NCBI GenBank assembly: GCA_959598545.1
Contig: CAUGFC010000025.1
Coordinates: 1 to 19,023 of the forward strand
Direction of reading: 5' to 3'
Source of the DNA: an uncultured Olsenella sp.
GTDB taxonomy: Bacteria > Actinomycetota > Coriobacteriia > Coriobacteriales > Atopobiaceae
Length of the DNA: 19,023 bases
The notes under the pieces are model-generated. The model worked only from the letters and a program-made list of their open reading frames with translations. It did not search any database and had not been told where the DNA came from. The translations under genes and the position numbers were made by a program. Of this stretch, positions 13,092-19,023 are shown piece after piece (positions within the stretch are counted from its first letter, which is position 1; every line of letters begins with the position of its first letter).

Positions 13092-16013
13092 ATGGCCGAG
13101 AAGAACTTCATCGAGCCGCGCGGCGAGCTCGCCACGGGCACCGCCCATGCCGGGTTCGTCGTCACGTCCGTCGAGCCGATCCCCGAGCTCTCGGGCTGCG
13201 CCTACGTCATGCGCCACGAGGCCACCGGCGCCCGCGCGCTCTGGCTTGCCTGCGCGGACGTCAACAAGGCCTTCGCGATCAGCTTCAAGACGCCGCCGGC
13301 CGACGACACCGGCGTCTTCCACATCCTGGAGCACTCGGTGCTCTGCGGCTCGGACCGCTACCCGGTGAAGGAGCCCTTCGTCAACCTGCTCAAGACGAGC
13401 ATGCAGACGTTTTTGAACGCCATGACGTTCCCCGACAAGACCATGTACCCCGTGGCCTCCACCAACACCGCCGACCTTGAGAACCTCATGGGCGTCTACC
13501 TGGACGCCGTGCTGCACCCCGCGATCTGGCACCGCCCGCGCATCTTCGAGCAGGAGGGCTGGCACCTGGAGGCCGACGAGGACGGCGCGCTCAGCTACAA
13601 CGGCGTGGTCCTGAACGAGATGAAGGGCGCGCTCTCCGACCCCGACGACGTGCTCTACCAGGCCCTCACGCGCACCCTCTTCCCGGACACCTGCTACCGC
13701 CACGAGTCGGGCGGCAACCCGCGCGCCATCCCCACCCTCACCTACGAGGCGTTCCTCGACAGCCACGCGCGACACTACGCGCCGTCCAACGCCTACGTCT
13801 TCCTCTACGGCGACCTGGACGTGGACCGCGAGCTCGCCCTCGTGGACGAGGCGCTCCGCGGCGCGGCCGAGCGCGGTGCGGGCGCACCCAACCCGCTTGA
13901 GCCCCAGGCTCCCGTGCGCGCCGCGCGCACCGAGGTGCGCATGGCGACGGCTCCGGGCAACGCCGAGATCGGCCTCTCCTACGTCCTGGGCACCGCCGCC
14001 GACCGCACCCGCGTGCTGGCCGCGGACGTCCTGCTCGACGCCCTCTGCGGGTCCAACGAGTCCCCCCTCAAGCGACGCGTCCTGGACGCGGGCCTCGCCG
14101 ACGACTTCTCCGCCATGCTGGTCGACGGCGTCCTGCAGCCGCAGGTCATGTTCACGCTCAAGGGGCTGCGCAAGGGCGCGGGCGAGAGGTTCCGCGCGCT
14201 CGTTGAGTCCACCTGCGCCGAGCTTGCAGAGGGCGGCATCCCCCGCGACAAGCTCGAGGCGTCGCTCGCCCAGGCGGAGTTCAACCTGCGCGAGGGCGAC
14301 TGGGGCGGCTACCCCGACGGCGTTGCGCTCGCCATCCAGTCGATGTCGAGCTGGCTCTACGACGACGGGCGCCCGGTCGACTACCTCCGCTACGAGGACG
14401 CGCTCGCCGAGCTCAAGCGAGGCCTTGACGAGGGGCTCTTCGAGCGTCTGCTGCGCGAGGTGGTCTGCGAGAGCGCCCACTGCGCCGAGGTCGAGCTCGT
14501 GCCCGTGGCCGAGAGCGACGCCGACGAGGAGGCCGCCGAGCTCGCCCGCGTGCGCGAGGGCATGGGCGAGAAGGACGTCGAGGCCGTACGGGCCGAGGTC
14601 GACGCCCTGCGCGCGGAGCAGGAGGCGCCCGACGCGCCGGAGGCGCTCGCGACGCTGCCGGTGCTCAGGGTCTCCGACATCGGCCCCGCGCCGGCCGAGC
14701 CGGCGCCTGTGGACGTGGAGGCTCCCCTGCCCTGCGTGGGCCACGAGCTCGACACCCACGGGATCGACTACGTCTACCACTACTTCGACCTGCGCCACCT
14801 CGAGTTCGACGACCTTCCTTACGTCGGGCTGCTCTCCGACCTTCTCGGCCGCCTGGCCACGGCCCGCCGCAGCGCCTCCGAGCTGGACACCCTCGTGGAG
14901 ACGAACCTCGGCGGACTCGACTTCTTCGTCGAGACCTACACGCGCGACGACGATCTCTCCTTCGCCGCCCCCACGCTCGTGGTGGGCGCCTCGGCGCTCG
15001 CCGAGAAGGCCGACGCGCTCTGTGACCTCCCGCACGAGGTGTGGGGCGAGACGGACTTCACCGACCTCGCCCGCGTCCGCGACATCCTGACGCAGCGCCG
15101 CGTCGCGCTCGAGCAGTACTACGTGAGCTCGGGTCACTCGGCGGCGCTCGGCCGGACGAGCACGTACTTCTCGGCCGCCGCGCGCGCCTCGGGTGCCATG
15201 GGCGGCGTCGACTACTACCTCTTCCTGCGCGAGCTGCTCGAGCACTGGGACGAGCGGGCCGGCGGGCTGCCGGGGCGCCTCTCCTCGCTGTGCGCGCTCA
15301 TCTTCACCGCCGGGAACGTCACCGTGAGCTTCACGGGCCCCGCGTCCGAGCGCGACCGGTTCTGGAAGCGAGGCGTCACGCTCGCCCTCCCGTCGGCCGA
15401 CGTCGCCCAGCGTCTCGTCGTCCCGACGCGCGGAGCTCGCCGCGAGGCCTTCGTCATCCCCTCCGACGTCGCCTACGTCGCACAGGGCTCCGGTCCCTCC
15501 GCGGCAGACGCCGGGACCGTCGGCACCTGGCAGGTCGCCACGCGCGCCCTCTCCTATGACTACCTCTGGAACGAGGTGCGCGTGAAGGGCGGCGCCTACG
15601 GCGTGGGCTTCAAGCGCTCGACCGAGGGGCTCCGGCAGTTCTGGTCGTACCGCGACCCGTCCGTCGACGCGACGCTCGCGCGCTACGACGCCGCGGCGGC
15701 GTGGCTGGCCGGCTGGAACGGCACCCCGGCGGAGCTGGACGGCTACGTCGTGGCCACCGTCGCGGCCCACGACGCGCCCGTGAAGCCCCGGCAGCTCGCT
15801 CGTCGCCAGGACGTGGCCCGATTCTGCGCCCGTCCCGCGGGCTGGCGCGACGAGGTCCGCGCCCAGGAGCTCTCCGTCACGGCCGACGACGTGCGCGCCC
15901 TCGCCGCCGCGCTCGCCGACGAGGGGGTCGCGCGGGGCGTCTGCGTCTTCGGCGGCCGCGGCGCCGTCGAGACCTGCGGCGTCGACTTCGACTCGGTGAC
16001 CGAGCTCAGCTAG
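13092..16013 (+). CDS. M16C zinc metallopeptidase (insulinase family, presequence-protease-like)
   Basis: A 973-residue peptidase of the M16C subfamily, related to mitochondrial and plastid presequence protease (PreP/Cym1) and bacterial homologues. It degrades peptides inside a closed two-half chamber. The inverted zinc motif HILEH (77-81) supplies two histidine ligands and the catalytic Glu80, and Glu176 in YNGVVLNEMKG is the likely third ligand. Flanking family features are HSVLCGSDRYPVKEPFVNLL and TFLNAMTFPDKTMYPVAS. The C-terminal half is inactive but conserved, with VRVKGGAYGVGF and FWSYRDPS near residues 835-860, the substrate-binding arginine/tyrosine region. The length is typical. The ATG at 13092 has GGGAGAG just upstream. 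No signal peptide is seen, so it is probably cytoplasmic, disposing of peptides. The gene is alone, with a short repeat cluster downstream. Confidence 0.95.
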   Translation: MAEKNFIEPRGELATGTAHAGFVVTSVEPIPELSGCAYVMRHEATGARALWLACADVNKAFAISFKTPPADDTGVFHILEHSVLCGSDRYPVKEPFVNLLKTSMQTFLNAMTFPDKTMYPVASTNTADLENLMGVYLDAVLHPAIWHRPRIFEQEGWHLEADEDGALSYNGVVLNEMKGALSDPDDVLYQALTRTLFPDTCYRHESGGNPRAIPTLTYEAFLDSHARHYAPSNAYVFLYGDLDVDRELALVDEALRGAAERGAGAPNPLEPQAPVRAARTEVRMATAPGNAEIGLSYVLGTAADRTRVLAADVLLDALCGSNESPLKRRVLDAGLADDFSAMLVDGVLQPQVMFTLKGLRKGAGERFRALVESTCAELAEGGIPRDKLEASLAQAEFNLREGDWGGYPDGVALAIQSMSSWLYDDGRPVDYLRYEDALAELKRGLDEGLFERLLREVVCESAHCAEVELVPVAESDADEEAAELARVREGMGEKDVEAVRAEVDALRAEQEAPDAPEALATLPVLRVSDIGPAPAEPAPVDVEAPLPCVGHELDTHGIDYVYHYFDLRHLEFDDLPYVGLLSDLLGRLATARRSASELDTLVETNLGGLDFFVETYTRDDDLSFAAPTLVVGASALAEKADALCDLPHEVWGETDFTDLARVRDILTQRRVALEQYYVSSGHSAALGRTSTYFSAAARASGAMGGVDYYLFLRELLEHWDERAGGLPGRLSSLCALIFTAGNVTVSFTGPASERDRFWKRGVTLALPSADVAQRLVVPTRGARREAFVIPSDVAYVAQGSGPSAADAGTVGTWQVATRALSYDYLWNEVRVKGGAYGVGFKRSTEGLRQFWSYRDPSVDATLARYDAAAAWLAGWNGTPAELDGYVVATVAAHDAPVKPRQLARRQDVARFCARPAGWRDEVRAQELSVTADDVRALAAALADEGVARGVCVFGGRGAVETCGVDFDSVTELS

Positions 16014-16020
16014 CGGAACG

Positions 16021-16127
16021 TCCCGGAATCGCCGGGATTCCCGGGCACGCCGCTCTTCTCGTCCCGGAATCCGGGAGGTTCCTCAGACCGGGGTCGCACC
16101 GACGGGAGAAGGTCGCCGATTCCCGGA
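16021..16127. repeat. Cluster of short CCCGG/GATTCC repeats in the convergent gap
   Basis: TCCCGGAATC occurs at 16021-16030 and 16062-16071. The related GATTCCCGG occurs at 16036-16044 and 16119-16127, in the opposite sense. The pairs can fold into imperfect hairpins, so the gap may serve as a bidirectional terminator for the peptidase and nitroreductase genes. No T-tract is present. Confidence 0.5.
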
Positions 16128-16143
16128 CGCAGCCGGACCGCCC

Positions 16144-16731
16144 CTAGACGAGCAGGTCCTCCACGGCGAGCTTAGGCACGTGGTGCACGCCGTCGGCGTC
16201 GCGCCAGTAGGTGATGCCGTGCTCGGTGGTGGCGGGCTCGAGGACCACCCGCTCGTCGGGCGCGGGATAGCCGAGCGCGCAGAGGACGAGCGGCTCGAGG
16301 CCCTTCTCGGCGAGGCCGAGGGCCGGGCCGAGCTCGGCGTCGAAGCTCGCGACCATGCAGCCCACGAGCCCGGCGGCCCGCGCGGCGAGCATGATGGTCT
16401 GGGCGGCGATCCCCGCGTCCTGGTTGACCATGGCGTTCGTGCGGGCGCCCTCGGGGCCGGCTATGGTCACGTAGCCCGTGGGCCGCTCACCCTCGGCCGG
16501 GCCGTCCCAGTCCTTGAGCAGAGCGGCCCAGCGGTGGTGGGACTCGACCAGCAGGGCCTCGGGGCCGACGCTCAGATGGAAGCGGAGCCGCTGCCGGTTG
16601 TTGGCCGAGGGCGCCACCCGGGCGGCCCCCACGAGCGCCTCGAGCTGCCCGCGCGTGACGGGCCGCGCCTCATCGAAGCGGCGGTACGTCCGCGAGGCGG
16701 CGACGAGCTCGACGAACTCCCTCTGGTCCAT
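16144..16731 (-). CDS. Nitroreductase-family FMN flavoprotein
   Basis: A 195-residue member of the nitroreductase superfamily (FMN-dependent NAD(P)H oxidoreductases). Seen in the sequence: the N-terminal FMN phosphate-binding motif SRTYRRFDE (13-21), the second FMN motif APSANNRQRLRFHL (about 40-53), the central helix DAGIAAQTIMLAARAAGLVGC, and the late CALGYPAPDE region. The ATG at 16731 has GGAGG eight bases upstream. The frame is open to 16905 but the extra part crosses an intergenic repeat region and is not conserved. It converges with the peptidase gene. The natural electron acceptor is unknown; relatives act on quinones, flavins, nitro compounds or iodotyrosine. Confidence 0.9.
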   Translation of the reverse strand: MDQREFVELVAASRTYRRFDEARPVTRGQLEALVGAARVAPSANNRQRLRFHLSVGPEALLVESHHRWAALLKDWDGPAEGERPTGYVTIAGPEGARTNAMVNQDAGIAAQTIMLAARAAGLVGCMVASFDAELGPALGLAEKGLEPLVLCALGYPAPDERVVLEPATTEHGITYWRDADGVHHVPKLAVEDLLV

Positions 16732-16998
16732 AATCGGCCCCTCCGCTCCCGGTCTTCTCGGTCCCTCGTGCAACGCATGAGCGAACATTACTGGTAATTG
16801 ACGTTCCTGCGTGCCCCGACGCCCCTCGTCCACGCAAAAGCGCGGGTTTGTAGCCCTTTTGGCCCCTCGTAGACCACGCATCTTCGATTTTGCATCCGCC
16901 GGCACGACGAGAAGAACGCAGGGTCGAAGATTTCCGGCAATCGGCAGTTTTGCATCCGTCGCCGCCGGCCCGCACGCGCCCGCAACCCGCCGCGGACC
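16732..16998. other. Repeat-bearing intergenic region upstream of the nitroreductase gene
   Basis: No convincing gene is seen in these 267 bases; small open frames on both strands lack ribosome sites. The region contains a direct repeat TTTTGCATCCG at 16888-16898 and 16948-16958 (60 bases apart). It also contains an inverted pair ATCTTCGA (16880-16887) and TCGAAGAT (16924-16931). A second direct repeat is CCCCTCGT with CCACGCA at 16822-16836 and 16863-16880. The part nearest the nitroreductase start holds AT-rich ACATTACTGGTAATT, a possible promoter or operator. The region may be a structured leader or a dispersed intergenic element. Confidence 0.5.
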
Positions 16999-18159
16999 CT
17001 AGACCCCGGCGGCGGCGATGGCCGCGACGACCTCGCGAAGCTGCGCGGGCGGCAGCACGAGCGCCATGCGCACGTAGCCCTCGCCCGACGGCCCGAAGCT
17101 TGACCCCGGCGTCACGATGACGCCCGCGCGCTCCATGAGCTCGAGCGCGAAGGCGGCCGAGTCCGTGCGTCCGCCCGGGATGCGCGCCCACACGAACATG
17201 GAGCCGTGCGCGTTGGGCCGCTCCCAGCCGATCTCCTCGAGCCCGTCGCAGAGGGCGTCGCGGCGCTCCTGGTAGAGCCTGCGCTGGCGCTCGACCTGGT
17301 CGCGCGGGCCGGTGAGCGCCGCGATGGCGGCGTCCTGCTCGGGATAGAACATGCCGAAGTCGATCTGGCCGCGGAGCTTCCTCGCCGCCGCCACCACGTC
17401 GGGCCGGCCCACGAGGAAGGACAGGCGCGCGCCCGTCACGTTGAAGGACTTGGAGAGCGAGAGGAACTCGACGCCCACGTCGAGCGCCCCGGGGTACGAG
17501 AGGAACGAGCCGCCCGCGGGCCCGTCGAAGACGATGTCGGAGTAGGCGTTGTCGTGGATGACGACGAGGTCGTGCTCGCGCGCGAAGGCGATGACCTCCT
17601 CGTAGACCTCCGGCGTCCCCACCGACCCCACGGGGTTGGCGGGAAGCGAGACGATCAGGTACCTCGCGGCGTCGGCCACCTCGGCGTCCACGTCCGCGAG
17701 ATGCGGCAGGAAGCCGTGCTCGGCCGTGAGGCGGTAGTAGTGGGGGCGGGCGCCGGCGAGCAGCGTCGCGTTCTGGAAGACGGGGTAGCACGGGTCAGGC
17801 ACGAGCGCCACGTCGCCGGGGTCGCACAGCGCCGAGCACACGTGGACGAGGCCCTCCTGGGTGCCGCGGCAGCTCATCACCATGTCGCGCGTGATCCCGG
17901 CCACGCCGTAGCGGCTCTCGTAGTAGGCGCAGACGGCGTCGAGGAGCTCGTCCTTGTCGTGGAGCGAGTACTTCCAGTTGCCCGGGTCCGCGGCGCTCGC
18001 GCGCAGGGCCTCGATGACGTGCGTCGGCGGCTCGAAGTCGGGCGTCCCCACCGAGAGGTCAAAGACCCTGCGCCCCGCCGCCTCAAGCTCGCGCCGACGC
18101 GCGTTGAGCACCGCGAACACCTCGTCGCCGAACAGGTCCAGCCGCTTCGAGAACTCCAT
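16999..18159 (-). CDS. Class I/II PLP-dependent aminotransferase
   Basis: A 386-residue fold-type I aminotransferase. The PLP lysine is Lys237 in SLSKSFNVTGARLSF. Also visible are the cofactor-phosphate region RGTQEG (98-103), Asn175 in LPANPVGSVG, Asp203 and Tyr206 in IHDNAYSDIVF, and the carboxylate-binding Arg364 in GYVRMAL. It looks most like the LL-diaminopimelate aminotransferase/YugH-type group (DLSVGTPDFEPP, YSLHDKDELLDAV), but specificity cannot be decided and the gene is not next to lysine genes. The ATG at 18159 has GGGAGGG four to five bases upstream. A TACAGT 30 bases upstream may be its -10. In-frame codons up to 18264 precede no conserved sequence. The gene is divergent from nrdD. 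Confidence 0.93.
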   Translation of the reverse strand: MEFSKRLDLFGDEVFAVLNARRRELEAAGRRVFDLSVGTPDFEPPTHVIEALRASAADPGNWKYSLHDKDELLDAVCAYYESRYGVAGITRDMVMSCRGTQEGLVHVCSALCDPGDVALVPDPCYPVFQNATLLAGARPHYYRLTAEHGFLPHLADVDAEVADAARYLIVSLPANPVGSVGTPEVYEEVIAFAREHDLVVIHDNAYSDIVFDGPAGGSFLSYPGALDVGVEFLSLSKSFNVTGARLSFLVGRPDVVAAARKLRGQIDFGMFYPEQDAAIAALTGPRDQVERQRRLYQERRDALCDGLEEIGWERPNAHGSMFVWARIPGGRTDSAAFALELMERAGVIVTPGSSFGPSGEGYVRMALVLPPAQLREVVAAIAAAGV

Positions 18160-18188
18160 CTCACCCTCCCGTCGTCCTTCTCGCTCCC

Positions 18189-18194
18189 ACTGTA
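18189..18194 (-). promoter_or_regulatory. Putative -10 element of the aminotransferase gene
   Basis: The minus strand reads TACAGT 30 bases before the ATG. It matches TAnnnT and the spacing of similar elements before other genes here. Confidence 0.3.
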
Positions 18195-18343
18195 GCCCAA
18201 CGGGGCGCCTCCCCCGGCCCGCCGCTCGCGGACGTTTCAGAGCGTTCACGGATGGCTCCTCCACAGGTTAAAGAAATGCTTTTTCCAGACGCATTTTCCT
18301 CACCTGCGCGGATATGACTTATCGACAGCATTGAGCAGGTTCT

Positions 18344-18359
18344 CAACAATATGTTGTGT
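18344..18359 (+). promoter_or_regulatory. NrdR box 1 upstream of nrdD
   Basis: CAACAATATGTTGTGT matches 13 of 16 positions of the published NrdR consensus (ACACWATATMTWGTGT). It lies about 100 bases before nrdD, with a second box exactly 32 bases on, the paired three-turn spacing known for NrdR. Repression by ATP/dATP-bound NrdR is expected from the family. Confidence 0.75.
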
Positions 18360-18375
18360 CTTTTCACGGCCTTAA

Positions 18376-18391
18376 CCACAACTCGTTGTGG
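18376..18391 (+). promoter_or_regulatory. NrdR box 2 upstream of nrdD
   Basis: CCACAACTCGTTGTGG is a perfect inverted repeat around two bases. It matches 10 of 16 positions of the NrdR consensus and stands 32 bases, about three helical turns, from box 1. The rest of the 18160-18460 gap shows no other clear element beyond an AT-rich stretch. Confidence 0.7.
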
Positions 18392-18460
18392 CATAGTAGT
18401 TCCTGCACGCAAAAAAGCACCCGCCACGGACCGCGGCGAGCACCACGAGGAGAGGTCGCC

Positions 18461-19023
18461 ATGAAGATTATCAAGCGCAACGGCTCAGAGGTCGCCTTCG
18501 ACATCTCGAAGATCGAGAACGCCATCCGCGCGGCCAACGCCGAGGTGCCCGCCAGCGAGCGCCTCACCGAGCGCGAGGTCAAGTTCGCCTCCCTGAACGT
18601 CACCGACGAGTGCATGGAGGCCGGCCACACCGTCACCGTCGAGGAGGTCCAGGACCTCGTCGAGGACCAGCTCATGGGCCTGCACCACTTCGAGGTCGCT
18701 CGCAAGTACATCATCTACCGCTACGTGCAGAACCAGAAGCGCCACAAGAACACGACTGACGACAAGATCCTCGCCCTCATCGAGTGCAACAACGAGGAGG
18801 TCAAGCAGGAGAACTCCAACAAGAACCCTACCGTCGTCTCCGTCCAGCGCGACTACATGGCCGGCGAGGTCTCCAAGGACCTCACGATGCGCGAGCTGCT
18901 CCCCGCCGAGGTCGTGGAGGCCCACAACGAGGGCATCATCCACTTCCACGACTCTGACTACTTCGCCCAGCACATGCACAACTGCGACCTCGTGAACCTC
19001 GAGGACATGCTGCAGAACGGCAC
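18461..19023 (+). CDS. nrdD: Anaerobic (class III) ribonucleoside-triphosphate reductase (partial, N-terminal)
   Basis: The first 187 residues of the oxygen-sensitive glycyl-radical enzyme that makes deoxynucleotides from ribonucleoside triphosphates. Residues 1 to about 92 form an ATP-cone, the allosteric activity domain: IIKRNGSEVAFDISKIENAI at 3-22 and a later LMGLHHFEVARKYIIYR. The catalytic part starts with the region around YMAGEVSKDLTMRELLP and HFHDSDYFAQHMHNCDLVNL, characteristic of NrdD. The glycyl-radical end and the activase gene nrdG lie beyond the window edge. The ATG has AGGAGAGG about seven bases upstream. The paired NrdR boxes ahead predict repression when dNTP pools are high. 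It supports an anaerobic lifestyle. Confidence 0.96.
   Translation, partial: MKIIKRNGSEVAFDISKIENAIRAANAEVPASERLTEREVKFASLNVTDECMEAGHTVTVEEVQDLVEDQLMGLHHFEVARKYIIYRYVQNQKRHKNTTDDKILALIECNNEEVKQENSNKNPTVVSVQRDYMAGEVSKDLTMRELLPAEVVEAHNEGIIHFHDSDYFAQHMHNCDLVNLEDMLQNG

Noticed and set aside
13032..15770. A 912-codon open frame on the minus strand opposite the M16 peptidase gene.
   Set aside because: It mirrors a clearly conserved peptidase; its protein is a monotonous Val/Gly/Arg/Glu/His mix typical of antisense frames in GC-rich DNA, with no recognisable domain.
16788..16985. A small minus-strand frame (65 codons) in the gap before the nitroreductase.
   Set aside because: It has no good ribosome site and the frame follows the DNA repeats rather than protein-like sequence; more likely a non-coding repeat element.
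1..19023. CRISPR arrays, tRNA or rRNA genes, transposases, phage or defence genes.
   Set aside because: None was found by reading: no regularly spaced identical repeats of CRISPR size, no tRNA-like cloverleaf and no mobile-element protein motifs.

Overview
The window is GC-rich, gene-dense bacterial chromosome with short intergenic gaps. Gene content and style (mannose-family PTS with separate IIA and IIB proteins, an anaerobic class III ribonucleotide reductase, an insulinase-type M16 peptidase of about 970 residues, GTG/TTG starts, strong GGAGG-type ribosome sites) suggest an anaerobic or facultative host-associated actinobacterium, most likely a Coriobacteriia member near Olsenella/Atopobium. 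That placement is inferred from the proteins, not from a marker gene. No tRNA, rRNA, CRISPR array or insertion sequence was seen.

Layout. 1-1371 (-): amino-terminal 457 residues of a UvrD/PcrA helicase, cut by the window edge. 1507-6086 (-): a seven-gene sugar-uptake operon, transcribed in the order PTS IIA, IIB, IIC, IID, a small two-helix membrane protein, a Cof-type HAD phosphatase and a MarR-type regulator. The region ahead of IIA (about 6150-6225) carries several related AT-rich inverted-repeat sites, and a near-identical site lies ahead of marR (2023-2037). The most economical reading is that the operon's last gene encodes the regulator of the operon and of itself. Stem-loops sit in three of the intercistronic gaps. 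6319-7572 (-): a membrane-anchored alpha/beta hydrolase with a strong terminator. 7679-10058 (-): uppP followed by a D,D-carboxypeptidase whose TTG start is coupled to the uppP stop; both concern the cell wall. 10226-10687 (+): a universal stress protein with terminator. 10869-11951 (+): a secreted coiled-coil protein with a lysozyme-like C-terminal domain. 11969-12079: three copies of a 25-bp extragenic repeat, two of them forming a bidirectional terminator. 12094-12999 (-): an EamA/DMT transporter. 13092-16013 (+): an M16 zinc peptidase. 16014-16143: a cluster of short CCCGG/GATTCC repeats. 16144-16731 (-): a nitroreductase-family flavoprotein. 16732-16998: an unexplained repeat-bearing gap. 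16999-18159 (-): a PLP aminotransferase. 18160-18460: an intergenic region with two NrdR-type boxes 32 bp apart, reading into 18461 onward (+): the start of nrdD, cut by the window edge.

The most interesting parts are the PTS operon with its own MarR regulator, its matching operators and its unknown membrane protein; the three-copy 25-bp repeat; the repeat-rich gap before the nitroreductase; and the possible frameshift in the tail of the carboxypeptidase. I found no defence island, biosynthetic cluster or prophage, and the region looks largely like core chromosome.
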